A stretch of DNA of 64,000 nt from Begonia masoniana (GCA_022432975.1 CM039510.1:33970454-34034453); one strand, 5' to 3'. Shown: positions 33,290-46,212, numbered from the stretch's first letter. Made by a program: numbers and translations. Notes: a model not told the origin generated them from the sequence alone.

Positions 33290-33999
33290 CTTTAACTTAG
33301 TACCCTCGTGATGTAGGGCCCTAAAGGCAGGGAATCCTACTCACTCACTTACCTGGTTTCCTTAGCAAACTTGAGCACTTCTCTTCAGACTTCTTCACCT
33401 AGAAACATTTCACATTACAGTGTTAAATCAAAATCCTAAAGTTCTAACCAAAGCCATCCTAAAATCTAGCATATATGTATATACTTCTAAATCTTCTTAG
33501 TCGAGCACCTGGTGTGCGCAGATTAACATACAGAACCTAAAAATAACCAGATTCAACCTAGTAACTAACCACAGATTACAAATGTCACTACTATTACTCG
33601 GCCATAGAAGAATCCAAAACTTCAAGTCCTAGCTGAAAACAGAGCTCTAAGTAACTAACCAGCAACTACATTGTCTAAGTCTTACTTAGAGCGTGGGTCG
33701 TCAGGGTGGAGACTGAAGAATCGATCGTCGATGGAGGAGTAGCTGGCCGAGAGAGAGTTTTAGAGAAAAAGGGAAATCGCCAAGAGAGGAATGTTGGCTA
33801 CCGTGAGATTTTAATGAGGTTTAAGGATTTCCATTTACTATATATACTAAATAAAATCCTCCTTGATTACGGTTCTGCCACCACACAAATAGAAATTGAA
33901 TAAGCTTTGGCATTTAATTCTAAATTGAAAAGATCATTAATAGAGGTGACAGTTAAATTAATTAAGAAAATCACCTGGCCGAAATTGTCGGGTGTTACA
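33290..33999 (-). repeat. 3' LTR of B, second segment
   Basis: Begins with the second CTTTA copy, continues the B LTR interrupted at 15926, and ends GTCGGGTGTTACA at 33999. Holds the TATATATA box (33839-33846) and a donor-like ACTTACCTG (33347-33355, minus). Confidence 0.85.
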
Positions 34000-34040
34000 T
34001 CCACCCCTCCTTAAACAGAATTTTCGTCCTCGAAAATTGA

Positions 34041-35590
34041 TCAAACAAAGAGCTCTGGATATTTGACAATCATGTCCTGCTGTCGCTCCTATGTGGCTTC
34101 TTCAATGCCATAATTCAGCCACAAAACTTTCACTAGTGGGATCTCTTTATTCCATAGAGTTTTAACTGCAGTTTCCATAATTCGAACAGGTTTCTCTTCA
34201 TACATTAGTGTTGGCTCAATTTCAATTTCCGTTGGCTTAACAACCTGCGTCGGATCATGTATGCATTTTCTTAGCATAGACACATGAAAAACATTATGAA
34301 CCTTTTCCAGTGATGGAGGTAATTGCAACTTATAAGTTGTACTGCCAATCCTTGCCAAGACAGAGAATGGACCAATGAATCGTGGACTAAGTTTTCCCTT
34401 CTTGCCGAATCTTAAAACTCCCTTAAACGGTGAAATCTTAAGGAAAACTTCGTCACCGACTGCAAACTCAAGATCTCTTCTTCTTTGGTCAGCATAACTC
34501 TTCTGTCGGCTCTGTGCTGTCATCATTCTTTTCCTAATAATGGCGATCTTGTCCGACATCTGTTGCAAAATTTCAGGGCCTAGAAGTTTTGCTTCACCAA
34601 CTTCGTCCCAATGTAAGGGTGATCTGCATTTCCTGCCATACAGTGCTTCGTATGGTGTCATACCAATGGTGGACTGGAAACTATTGTTATAAGAGAATTC
34701 AACCAAAAGTAGGCATCGACTCCAAGATGCCTGGAAATCCAGCACACACGCCCTTAACATATCCTCGAGTGTCTGAATTGTCCGTTCGGATTGTCCATCA
34801 GTCTGAGGGTGAAAAGCAGTGCTGAGGGTCAACTTTGTTCCCAACGTGCCTTGAAGACTTTGCCAAAACCTTGAGGTGAACCTGGGATCACGATATGAGA
34901 CAATGGATATCGGAATCCCATGCAATCTGATAATTTCCTGAACATACAGGTTAGCAAGCTGGTCCATCGTGTAAGTCGTCTTTACAGGTATGAAGTGAGC
35001 TGATTTCGTCAATCTGTCAATTACAATCCAAATGCTGTCATGACCTTTAGTTGTCTTAGGTAATCCTACAACAAAATCCATGACAATGTTTTCTCACTTC
35101 CATTCGAGAATCGATAAGGGTTGAAGGGTACCTCATGGACGTTGATGCTCTGCCTTAACTTGCTGGCATACCAAACACGACTCTACATACTTGGCAACAT
35201 CCTTCTTCAAATTTGACCACCAGTAAAGTAACTTTAAGTCCCGATACATCTTGGTATTGCCAGGGTGTACAGAAAAAGGAGACGAGTGCGCCTCGGCAAA
35301 GATCAACCTACGTAATTCTTCATCACTTGGAACATACCATCGATTCCTAAATCTCAAAATGTCATCCTTGGAGAGACTGAACTCAAAAGAAGCGTCCTTC
35401 AACTTACTCATCATGCCATTATTTTCCTTTGATTCCTTTTGTTGTGCCTCCTTGATCTTATCCAAAATAGTTGGCCGCATAGATAATGCCAAAAGCAATG
35501 CTGATAACTCCGGAACTATCTCCAACTCGAATTAAGGAATCTTAACCTTCAAGGGTAATGACATGGTTGACACCACAGGCTACATTGTCT
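34041..35590 (-). pseudogene. Element B integrase with chromodomain-like tail (broken)
   Basis: HSSPFSVHPGN and [14 protein letters not shown] in one frame (35133-35525), then the catalytic core ([33 protein letters not shown]) and GPY/F (KLSPRFIGPF) plus tail LVKVLWLNYGIEEAT in another (34089-35081). SIVSYRDPRF has Tyr in place of the first Asp of SDRD. A frameshift lies at about 35081-35133. Confidence 0.88.
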
Positions 35591-37560
35591 TTGACATCCT
35601 GCTTAATGCACCGGCTACAGCATTAGCCTTACCCTGGATGATACTTAATTTCAAAGTCATAATCCTTAACGAACTCCAACCAACGTCTTTGTCTCATGTT
35701 TAATTCCTTTTGAGTAAAGAGGTACTTCAGGCTCTTATGGTCAGAAAACACTTCACACTGCTGTCTATACAAATAATGTCTCCAAATCTTTAATACAAAA
35801 ACCACAACGGCTAACTCCAAATCATGAGTGGGGTAATTCTGTTCATAACTCTTTAGCTGTCTAGAAGCATGTGCCACAACCTTGCCTTTTTGCATTAGAA
35901 CACATCCTAGACCAACTTTAGATGTGTCACAATAAACACTAAATCTCCCTTCCTCAGTTGGGAGTGCCAAAAGAGGGGCTGTCGTCAACTTCAGTATTAG
36001 TGTCTTGAAGCTATCTTTACAAGCTCCATTCCAAGATTATTTGGTATCCTTCTTTGTTAAACTAGATAAAGGCTTGGCAATTAAAGAAAATCCCTTGATG
36101 AACTTCCTGTAATAACCTGTTAATCCAAGAAAACTACGGACTTCACTGGCGTTCCTCGGCTGGGGCCAATCTTTTACTGCCTGAATTTTGGTTAGATCTA
36201 CATATATACCTTCAGTAGAAATGACATGGCCTAGAAAGTTGACCTTATCCAATCAGAACTCACATTTGGACAACTTGGCATAAAGTTGCTACTGTTTTAA
36301 TGTCGTCAACACTACTCTTAAGTGTTCTTCATGGTCAACTTTAGTCCGTGAGTAAATTAAGATATCATCTATAAACACAATCACAAACTTGTCCAAATAC
36401 TCACAAAACACACGGTTCATCAAGTCCATAAAAGCTGCAGGTGCATTTGTCAATCCAAACGACATCACAAGAAATTCATAGTGTCCATATCGGGTTCTGA
36501 ATGCTGTCTTTGGTATATCACTCTCCTTAACCTTCAGTTGGTAATAACCCGAATGTAAGTCAATTTTTGAAAATACCTTAGCTCCTTGTAGTTGGTCAAA
36601 CAAGTCGTCAATTCGGGGTAAGGGATATTTATTTTTTATTGTTAACTTGTTCAGTTCTCTGTAATCTATGCACATTATAAGAGAACCGTCTTTCTTCTTA
36701 ACAAATAGGATTGTGGCACCCCAGGGAGAACAACTAGGGTGTATAAATCCCTTGTCTACTAATTCCTGTAGTTGGACTTTTAATTCCTTCAGCTCAACGG
36801 GTGTCATGCGGTAAGGGTTCTTAGACACAGGTAATGTCTCAATATATGTATCGATTACAAACTCTATTTCTCTATCAGGTGGTAACCCGGGCAAGTCATC
36901 CAAAAATGATTATGGAAACTCTTGGACTATTTTCTCTATCAGGTGGTAACCCGGGCAAGTCATCCAAAAATGCTTTTGGAAACTCTTGGACTATAGGAAT
37001 ATCTTGAATTTCTACCTTATTTTTCACCCGGACATTAATTATGCTAGCTAGAAAATCTCACAACCACCTCTCAGTAGCCGTTGAGTTTCTAGTGAGGATA
37101 TAATCGGCATTTTACTTATTTTTTGGATAGCTTGGAAGGAATACCGATCTCCGTTTGGGGGTCGGAACTCAACCAATCCAGACCTACAACTTATCGTGGC
37201 ATAATGTCTGAATAACCAATCCATTCTTAATATGACTTCATATCCCTTCATATCAATTACGATTAGCTCTACATACAACTTCTTATCTCCTAAGGACATA
37301 ATATCACCTTTCACTATCTGTTCTGAATGTAAAGACTTCCCCGACGGTAACATAACACTATATGACCTCTCAGCTGGCAAGAGTTCTAACCTATGCTTAC
37401 AGACAAACAGGGTTGATACAAACGAGTGTGTGGCTCCCGTATCTATAAGTGTATAAGCAGAAATACCACAGATCATAATTGTACCTGTTATGATCGTATG
37501 CTGCACTGCATCCTCATCTTCCATTAAAGCATAGACTCTAGGCGCTACTCTTGCTCGGTT
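35591..37560 (-). pseudogene. Element B protease, reverse transcriptase and RNase H (broken)
   Basis: Protease [12 protein letters not shown] near 37420-37460 and MDWLFRHYATI near 37200. RT in the frame 36289-36903 ([51 protein letters not shown]) and 36037-36252. RNase H at 35629-35988 ([31 protein letters not shown]). Frames break between protease and RT because of the 64-bp duplication at 36867-36994, and again near 36260, 36000 and 35628. Confidence 0.9.
36867..36994. repeat. 64-bp tandem duplication inside pol of B
   Basis: Two adjacent copies, 36867-36930 and 36931-36994, each from TTTCTCTATCAGGTGGTAAC, nearly identical. They cover the LPGLPPDRE protease-RT linker. Since 64 is not a multiple of three, the duplication shifts the frame. 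The other four elements have one copy. Confidence 0.9.
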
Positions 37561-38527
37561 CGGGTCTGGCGGCATGGGGCAATCTCTGACCATGTGCCCA
37601 ACCTTGTCACATCTATAGCAACGGCTAGAATATAATTTGCATTCGCCATGGTGGTTTTTTTGGCAAGTGAAACATAGAGGAGCTAGAGGTCGCTTTCATT
37701 TTCCTTGGTCATCATTTGGATTGAAGGGTCTCTTCACACATTTCTGTTGTTGTTGCGGTCCTCTATTCGGTTGTGGTTGCCAACCTCTGCCCTGGCACGG
37801 TGGTGGCTGAGTCTCCTTGATAAACTTCCTTGGCGGTTCACGTTGCCCTTGTACTGTTAACTCAACTTCTTCCAATTCCAAATCTTTAGCAGCCACTTCA
37901 GAATAAGGTATATTATGGATCCCTGCAGTCTTCACTCCCTGGAAGAGGCTCGGCTTTAGTCCATGGACAAACTGGTGAATCTTGTCTTCCTCATCATCCA
38001 CCAGGCGGGGTGCAAACCTGGATAAGGCCTCAAACTTACAGATGTAATCAGCCACAGAACCGGTTTGGCGCAGCTGCATAAACTCCATCTTTTTTGCTGG
38101 CCCGAACTGCTCGGCTAAAATACTTGTCATAGAAAGCCGTCTTGAACCACTCCCAAGTCATAGTTTCCGCATTCGCAGTGCTCTGAATTGAGTCCCACCA
38201 ATACCTTGCACCCAATGCAAGATGAAAAACAGCACATGTGACCTTTTCCCCTTCATCGACCTTGGCATACTTGAACATGTCCTCAATTGTTTGAATCCAC
38301 TCTTCAGCATAAATAGGATCCGAAACTTGACCATTGAATACTGGAGGTCGAAGGCGGTGAAAACGCTCGCTTCCATGGTCATGAGTCGTATTCGAGCTAG
38401 AATTCCCTTGCTCTTCTTTAGTAGCCACCCACTGCTCAATTTGACGGGACTGGAGAATAACCAACTCGGTTAGCTGAGCGATGGTGTTACTATCCTCATT
38501 GTTCTCTCTTTGTTGACCTCTTACCAT
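37561..38527 (-). pseudogene. Element B gag (frameshifted)
   Basis: Starts MVRGQQRENNEDSNTIAQLT at 38527, the model for the gag starts of this group. Capsid core YWWDSIQSTA and GSVADYICKFEALSRFAPR; a frameshift between about 38048 and 38130 joins two frames. A Gln-rich linker and the zinc-knuckle region (near 37560-37630) follow; the second frame ends near 37696 before it. Confidence 0.88.
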
Positions 38528-38673
38528 TTATAGATTCCTAAACAAATAATCATAAACACATCTTAACGTAATGACATTACTCAAATCATAGACACTTACA
38601 GTTGTTGGAGTGTGCTCATGTGACAATCTGTGCTGGAAGGCAGTCTGCAGAATCGATTTTAGAACCCGGTTTT

Positions 38674-38685
38674 GCTTTGATACCA
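38674..38685 (-). other. Primer-binding site of element B
   Basis: Sense TGGTATCAAAGC, one base off the usual TGGTATCAGAGC for initiator-methionine tRNA, four bases from the LTR. Confidence 0.75.
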
Positions 38686-39661
38686 TAATTGTAACAACCC
38701 GAGTCTCCCAAACCCGATTGTTACCCATGACATAGAACTGGACTAAGAAATTTAAGGAAAATTTTAAAATTTCTCTCAATGATGAAAATTCTATCTATAA
38801 TCCTCGATTATACAGCGGAAAACTCAATATGTAAACAACATTTGTAACTAGACAAAACGTTAAGACTTTTGACTGAGGGAATTAAAAATCAAAGGACATC
38901 TACCGATCGCAAACGACAAAACTTTCTTCTCGCATCTGCCGATCGCAAAGCGACAAAACATAATTCCCACTTCTACTGATAGTATTAAACAACGACATCT
39001 ACCGATAGTAACGTGCAACCCACTTGACTCATTAAATTTCTTCCGATAGAAATACGCAACATCTACCGATAGAAATAGACAACATCTACCGATCACAAAA
39101 CGACAAGACATTATACTCACTTCTACCGATAGTGAAAAAAAATCTACATCTTCCGATTGACATGTGCATCCCACGTGACTCATTAAACACTACCCGCTAG
39201 AAATAAAAAAAATCCACCGATAGAAATAGACAACATCTACCGATCACAACACGACAAAACATTATACTCACTTCTACCGATAGTGAAAAATCTACATCTT
39301 TCGATGGACATGTGCATCCCACGTGACTCATTTAAACTTCTTCCGATAGAAGACTTCTACCGGTGAGCTACCGAAAGTAATAAGCAACATCTACTGATAG
39401 AAGACATCATGACTTTTACAGACTTTAACATGACTGACGTAAACTTGCATAATATAATACATAGACTCATCCAAAATACGTGTAGCGGAAAATTTAAATA
39501 AAACAGACCTCTAAAGAAGATTAAGAAACCAGGGGTTGAAATCAACTTTCCAGCCACAAAATGTCACCCTGAGCACCATCCAGCAACCAGTCGTAGACAT
39601 CTTTATTGGGTTTGAAATCCTCACCTGATAACTCGTCACCTACATCATAAGGTTTAAACTA

Positions 39662-39676
39662 TAAGCCTAATGCTTA
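39662..39676 (-). promoter_or_regulatory. Conserved LTR hairpin, B 5' LTR copy
   Basis: TAAGC-ctaat-GCTTA, perfect 5-bp stem. Confidence 0.65.
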
Positions 39677-40698
39677 GTAAGGAGTGCAATGCTAACATGT
39701 ATGCATGAATGCACAGTTGAAAAGAACACATTATCATAATCATTCCTCGTCACATTCTTGTTCATATTCTTGATCATGTTCTTGTTCATCGTTTACATCG
39801 TGTGGATTAAGGGAGGATTTGTGCCGAAAAGAGGGTTGACAGTGAAAGTGTACATAGTCCCTTGTGGGCCGTATTCATGGTCCTCCTTTTGGACAGTGAC
39901 ACACGCCAAACCGCCCCCAACCCTCTCTTAATCCTTGTTACATAAGTTTCATGTTCATATCTTGATCGTGAAGGAAAAACATGAACTTCAAACATTTTCA
40001 TATGCTTGAAAGGGAAACAATCATGAAGCATGAGTATGAATACACTTATTTCATCGGACCAGAAGGACAGATCAATCATTCAACAATAAATCATGTTGCT
40101 AACTCACATATCATAACCATACAGACAATATCACAAACAACTTTCAGACATCATAATCAACTTTAACTTAGTACCCTCGTGATGTAGGGCCCTAGAGACA
40201 AGGAATCCTACTCACTCACTTACCTGGTTTTCTTAGCAAACTTGAGCACTTCTCTTCAGACTTCTTCACCTAGAAATATTTCACATTACAGTGTTAAATC
40301 AAAATCCTAAAGTTCTAACCAAAGTCATCCTAAAATCTAGCATATATGTATATACTTCTAAATCTTCTTAGTCGAGCACCTGGTGTGCGCAGATTAACTT
40401 ACAGAACCTAAAAATAACCAGATTCAACCTAGTAACTAACCACAGATTACAATTGTCACTACTATTACTCAGCCATAAAAGAATCCGAAACTTCAAGTCC
40501 TAGCTGAAAACAGAGCTCTAAGTAACTAACCAGCAACTACATTGTCTAAGTCTTACCTAGAGCGTGGGTCGTCGGGGTGGAGACTGAAGAATCGATCGTC
40601 GATGGAGGAGTAGCTGGCCGAGAGAGAGTTCTGGAGAAAAAGGGAAATCACCAAGAGAGGAATGTCGGCTACCGTGAGGTTTAAGGATTTTCATTTAC

Positions 40699-40706
40699 TA
40701 TATATA
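40699..40706 (-). promoter_or_regulatory. TATA box of B 5' LTR
   Basis: TATATATA about 155 bp from the sense start of the LTR; the same site in the 3' LTR is at 33839-33846 and in F at 16079. Confidence 0.5.
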
Positions 40707-40859
40707 CTAAATAAAATCCTCCTTTATTACGGTTCTGCCACCACACAAATAGAAATTGAATAAGCTTTGGCATTTAATTCTAAATCAAAAAGATCATTAA
40801 TAGAGGTGGCAGTTAAATTAGTTAAGAAAATCACCTGGGCGAAATTGTCGGGTGTTACA

Positions 40860-41384
40860 TATATCGTGAATAATCAGGCTGTCAACCCTAAACATTCGTA
40901 AAACTAAAAGTAACTAACCTAAACTCGTTAACTAATGAAAAATAGTTACCTGTAACAGAGAAAATGGAAGAAAATAGGAGAACAAAGTTTTGGAAATTTG
41001 TCTCAGTCGCCTGGAAGAGAGAAAACATGAAGGAAGAGATGAAACAGAGAGATGAAATGAAGGTTTCACATAGAAGGAAAAACATGGCTTCTTCAACAAG
41101 TTGAACACTTGGCATCCAACCATTGGCTCCCTCCCACCAACCTTAATTGGCTTTCCATTTTGCCATTTCATTGATTTCTAACCAAAATGTTTTGTTTTGG
41201 TTACACTTAGTTTGACTTTCCAATTTAAATTGTTATTTAAATTCTTCGATTCGTTTTTCTCAACAATCCATCTTTCCGCAAGGCATCACAAAATTCCAAT
41301 AAAGACACACATTTTATTAATGGCCAATCCATCTCATTTAATAGTTCAAGGAATAATTACATGGCTAAAATGTCGGGTGTTACA
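40860..41384 (-). repeat. 3' LTR of C, second segment
   Basis: Begins with the second TATAT copy and continues exactly where 14343 stopped, as shown by the intact 5' LTR (47920-48443). Ends GTCGGGTGTTACA at 41384 beside the polypurine tract. Confidence 0.85.
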
Positions 41385-41424
41385 TTCCACCCACCTTAAC
41401 AGAAATTTTGTCCCCAAAATCTGC

Positions 41425-42960
41425 CTAAGCAAAGAGATCCTGATATTGGGCCTTAACGTCCTGCAGTCTTTCCCAAGTGGCTTCCTCCACATTATGATTG
41501 CGCCATAAAACTTTCACTAGTGAAACCACCTTGTTGCGCAGCACCTTGACTGAAGTATCCAAAATCTATATTGGCCTTTCTTCATATGTCAGCGTCGGCA
41601 TGATATCTATGTCCACCGGTTCCACGATCTGAGTTGGATCTCGCACGCACTTCCTCAGCATCGAAACATGAAAAACGTTGTGAACACCACCCATTGACGC
41701 TGGCAGCTATAGTCTGTAGGCCATGCTCCCAACTCTCTTCAAGATGGAAAAGGGCCCAACAAATCTTGGACTGAGCTTCCCTTTCTTGCCAAATCTCATC
41801 ACGCCTTTGAAAGGTGACACCTTCAAGAATACTTCATCACCTTCAGCAAACTCCAAGTCTCTTTTTCTATGGTATGCTTAGCTTTTCTGTCGACTCTGAG
41901 CAGTTTGAATTCTTTGTCTGATAGTAGCCACCATCTCAGACATCTGCTGTAATAACTCAGGGCTAACAAGCCTGGATTCTCCAACTTCATCCCAACATAA
42001 TGGAGATCTGCATTTTTGCCATAAAGAGCTTCATATGGAGCCATACCAATCGTAGCTTGGTAGCTATTGTTGTAAGCGAACTCCACAAGCGGCAAATATT
42101 TACTCCAAGGAGCATGAAATTCCAGTACGCACGATCTTAACATATCCTCCAGTATCTGAGTTGTTCTCTCGGATTGTCCGTCAGTCTGTGGATGAAAGGC
42201 CGTGCTGAAATTTAACTTAGTGCCCAAGGAGTTTTGTAAGCTTCTCCAAAACCTGAAAGTGAATCTAGGATCCCGGTCCGAAACAATCGACATCGGAATA
42301 CCATGCAGTTTGATAATCTCGCTAATGTATAGCTCAGCATACTGGTCCATGGAGAATGTCGTCTTCATAGATAGAAAATGGGCCGACTTCGTCAATCTGT
42401 CCACTATGACCCATATGCTATTATGGCCCTTAGTTGTTCTCGGTAGGCCAACAACAAAGTCCATTGTGATGTTCTCCCATTTCCATTTGGGGATCGGGAG
42501 AGGCTGAAGCGTTCCACCTGGTCGTTGATGCTCAGCTTTGAATTGTTGACATATCATGCAAGACTCCACATATTTGGCTACTTCGTTCTTCATATTCGGC
42601 CACCAGAAGTGAAGTTTCAAGTCTTGGTACATCTTTGTGCTTCCAGGATGCACAGAGAAAGAAGACGAGTGAGCTCCCGACAAGATGTCTTTTCGTAGCT
42701 CATCATCTCTCGGAATATACCATCTGTCTCTGAATTTCAGAACACCATCTCTCGAATAGCTGAACTCATAAGAGGTTATAGGAAACTTTCTTACTATATC
42801 GGCCATCTCATTTGAATTGGTCTTCTGAGCTTCTTTAATTCGGTCTAGAATGGTTGGCCGTATTGTTAGACTTGCTAGTACGGCCGAGAACTTAGAAACC
42901 ATCTCCATATCGAACTTCTGAATTTCTGTCGTCAAAGGCACTGATATGGCTGACATAGCC
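41425..42960 (-). pseudogene. Element C integrase with chromodomain-like tail (broken)
   Basis: The frame 41823-43079 holds [45 protein letters not shown] and HPQTDGQSERTTQ. It shifts within the segment after YEALYG (near 42020), so GPY/F (KLSPRF) and the tail with LVKVLWRNHNVEEATWE run in other frames down to a TAG at 41427-41425. Confidence 0.88.
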
Positions 42961-44850
42961 GTTTGCATAGAAGATGGCACCCTGCTCAATGCATCGGCTA
43001 CCACATTAGCTTTTTCAGGGTGGTATTTAATCACAATGTCATAGTCTTTCACAAACTCAAGCCACCGCCGTTGCCTCATGTTTAACTCCTTCTAAGTGAA
43101 TATAAACTTCAAACTCTTGTGATCCGAAAACACCTCACATGATTGTCCGTACAAGTGGTGTCTCCATACCTTCAGTGCATAAACAACTGCCGCTAACTCC
43201 AGATCGTGAGTAGGGTAGTTTTGCTCATGACTCTTCATTTGTCTGGATGCGTATGTCACCACTTTCCCTTCTTGCATTAATACACATCCCAGGCCAATCC
43301 TCGACGCGTCGCAATAAACACTAAATTTTCCGTCTTCAACTGGCAATACTAACAAAGAGCAGTGGTCAATTTCTGCTTAAGCGTTTGAAAACTCAACTCA
43401 CAAGCTTCAGACCACTTGAACATGATGTCTTTCCTCGTTAAGCTAGTTATGGGCTTCTCTATCACAGAAAATCCCTTGATAAACTTTCTGTAATAACCCG
43501 CTAACCCGATAAAACTCCGTACTTCGGTGGCATTCCTTGGTCTCGGCCATTCTCTCACAGCCTGAATCTTGGCCGGATCCACCAAAACTCCTTCTGCAGG
43601 CACCACGTGGCCTAAGAAGTTAATTCTGCTTAACCAAAATTCACATTTCGATAGCTTGGCATACAATTGATGCTGTTTTAGAGCTGACAGCACCATAGCT
43701 AAGTGCTTTTCATGCTCCACCTCATTATGAGAATAAACCAGGATATCGTCGATGAAGATGATTACAAATTTATCCAAGAAGTCCTGGAATATCCTTTTCA
43801 TCAGGTCCATAAATTCCGTCGGAGCATTAGTTAACCTGAACGACATTACCAAGAACTCGTAGTGTCCGTACCGGGTCCTGAAGGCAGTCTTTGGAACATC
43901 ACTGGCTCTGACCTTCAATTGATAATAACCGGAGTGTAAGTCAATCTTTGAGAATACCCGAGCCTTTTATAGCTGATCAAACAAATCGTTGATCCTCGGC
44001 AACGGGTACTTATTCTTGATAGTCAACTTGTTTAGCTCACGGTAGTCAATACACATACGTAGAGACCCATCCTTCTTCTTAACAAATAGGACTGGAGCAC
44101 CCCACGGAGAGAAACTAGGGCGTACGAAGCCCTTGTCCACAAGTTCTTTTAGCTGAGTCTTCAACTCCCTCAGTTCAATTGGCACCATACGATACGGATT
44201 CTTTGATACCGGTTCAGCACCAAGGCATACATCAATCTCAAATTCGATCTCACGATCCGGTGGCAACCCCGGTAAGTCTAAGAAAACCTCCAAGAAGTTT
44301 CGAACTACAGGAATATTTTGAAGTTCCACCTCACCTAGCCTTTGAACATCAACAACATGGGCAAGAATCTAACGCATCCTGACCTCATTAGCTGTTGAGC
44401 TTTCAAGGAGGATATAACAGGCATACTGTGTTTCTTTGGTATTGCTTGATAAGAGAACTCTACCTCGTTCGGGCGCTTAAAAGACACGAGCCCGGACCTC
44501 CAGTTGATGGTGGCATGATGTCTAAATAGCCAGTCCATCCCCAGGATAACATTGTATCCTTTCATACCGATGACGATAAGGTTGACATACAATTTTTGGT
44601 CCCCAACTGAAACTATATCACCCTGCACTGCTTGTTCAGAGTGCATAAACTCTCCGGATGGTAGCATGACACTGTAGGGCTGATCTGACGACGAGATACT
44701 TAACTTCTCCTTATCTACAAAATCCCTTGCCACAAACGAATGTGTGGCCCCTGTGTCCAACAAAACATAAGAAGGTCCATCACATATCAAAATTGTACCT
44801 GTAATTACTGTGTGCTGAGCAGCATCATCATCATCCTCCATCATTGCAAA
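42961..44850 (-). pseudogene. Element C protease, reverse transcriptase and RNase H (broken)
   Basis: Protease LLDTGATHSFVARDF near 44755 and [14 protein letters not shown] near 44530, in a frame shared with the end of gag (44335-45093). RT in two frames: 43967-44329 ([26 protein letters not shown]) and 43349-43918 ([13 protein letters not shown]). RNase H 43092-43355 ([31 protein letters not shown]) and VADALSRV at the start of the next frame. Breaks lie at about 44330, 43960, 43352 and 43085. Confidence 0.9.
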
Positions 44851-45836
44851 GACTCTTGGCACAGCCTGATTCGATCTCGTGTCGGGCATTGGGCAATCCC
44901 GGACGTGATGGCCCCCTTTGCCACATCGAAAGCAGTGGTCGATAAGGAGTCTGCATTCCCCTTTGTGACTTTTCTGGCATCGCGGGCCTACGGGAAGCTG
45001 AGGAGCTCCCATTGGTCTCTTTCCTTTGTCTTGATAAGTAATGATCTCATTGGGCCTCTTAATCCCTCTGTTCTGTTGCTGTTGAGGTTGCAAATTTTGA
45101 CCCCTTTGTTGTTGTTGAGGGGCATCATGTAGGACTCTCTTCGATGTATCTCTATATCTCTGAGACTTCGCCTATAAGGCTTCCAACTGATAAGCCTTGG
45201 CCACTACCTTTGTATACGGGGCCTTATAAAATCCTCCGGTTGTAATCCCCCGTAAGAGGTCCAGCTTCAAACCCTGAATAAATTGGTGTACCTTGTTCTC
45301 GTCGGTGGCCACTAAATGAGGTGCATAATGGGATAGTGACTCGAACTTTTGAACATATTCAGCCACTGATCCAAATTGACGCAGTCGAGAGAACTCAATC
45401 ATCTTTTCTTTCCTCACACTGCGGTCGAAATACTTCTCATAGAATAGCTTCTTGAACCCTTCCCAGCTCAATGCCACCGTAGTTGATTGTATGGTGTCCC
45501 ACCAAAATCCAGCACTTTTGGTGAGAGAAACGAGGCACATATCACCTTCTTGTTTTCCTCCACTTCTGCATAGTTGAACATACGTTCGATCTGTCGGAAC
45601 CATTCTTCTACATGAGTTGGGTGTATAGATAGTCCATCAAATGTAGGCGGCTGAAGTCGCCTGAATCTATCTTCACTGGTATCACGTGGAGCATTCCCAT
45701 GATTATTATTATTATTCCCGTTGTCTTCTATGGCCAACATATGTTCTACCATGCGAGACAGTACCCCCACTAGCTCAGTTAATCGGTCTATGGCCCTAGC
45801 ACTGTCGTTTGCTTCATCCTGGTGTCCTCTCACCAT
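44851..45836 (-). pseudogene. Element C gag (broken)
   Basis: Starts MVRGHQDEANDSARAIDRLT at 45836, right after the leader. Capsid core FWWDTIQSTTVALSWEG and GSVAEYVQKFESLSHYAPH in the frame 45172-45603, a stop near 45172 (EAL, then stop), a Gln-rich linker, and the zinc knuckle CFRCGKGGHHVRDC near 44890-44935. One frameshift near 45500 and one stop separate the parts. Confidence 0.88.
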
Positions 45837-45981
45837 TTTTAAGAAAGCCCTATAAACATAATAACTAAATTTAATAAACAGAACTTTTTACAGGGACTTA
45901 AACACTTACAAGTGGTGGAGTGATCTCACGTGGCGGGTTGTGCAACTAGACATTTCTCCAGAACCGCTTTTAAAACCTGGC

Positions 45982-45995
45982 GGGCTCTGATACCA
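45982..45995 (-). other. Primer-binding site of element C
   Basis: Sense TGGTATCAGAGCCC, initiator-methionine tRNA type, four bases from the LTR at 46000. Confidence 0.85.
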
Positions 45996-46212
45996 TAACT
46001 GTGATGACCCCCGACCCGATCAGGGTCAGGGAGCCTCACTCCGAACATTTAAAACGTGACATATTTTTTTTTAACTTAAAAAAAATAATCTAAAACATTT
46101 AAAATAGAGGACATAAAATGAGAAACATAAACTGTAAATTTTACAGCGGAAGACTTAGTGAAATGAGAAATATAAGATAAAAGACATACTGTGGAGGGCT
46201 ACAGTGGATGAC

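Larger units (their letters stand above)
14344..40859 (-). mobile_element. Ty3/gypsy Tekay-like retrotransposon B (split by element F)
   Basis: 5' LTR 38690-40859, primer site 38674-38685, gag from 38527, pol down to about 34041, polypurine tract 34000-34013, and a 3' LTR in two parts (14344-15926 and 33290-33999). Flanked by TATAT at 14339-14343 and 40860-40864, so it inserted in the 3' LTR of C in the same orientation as C. F then inserted into its 3' LTR. B and F are the same family: both LTRs start TGTAACACCCGACA, with a TATA box about 150 bp in. A 64-bp tandem duplication, frameshifts and stops disable it. Confidence 0.88.
38690..40859 (-). repeat. 5' LTR of element B
   Basis: TGTAACAACC to GTCGGGTGTTACA, 2170 bp, with repeat cassette 38890-39400, hairpin 39662-39676 and TATATATA at 40699-40706. 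The GGCC repeat is degraded (GGGCCCTAGAGAC near 40186). About 120 bp present in the 3' LTR is lost near 39510. Confidence 0.88.
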
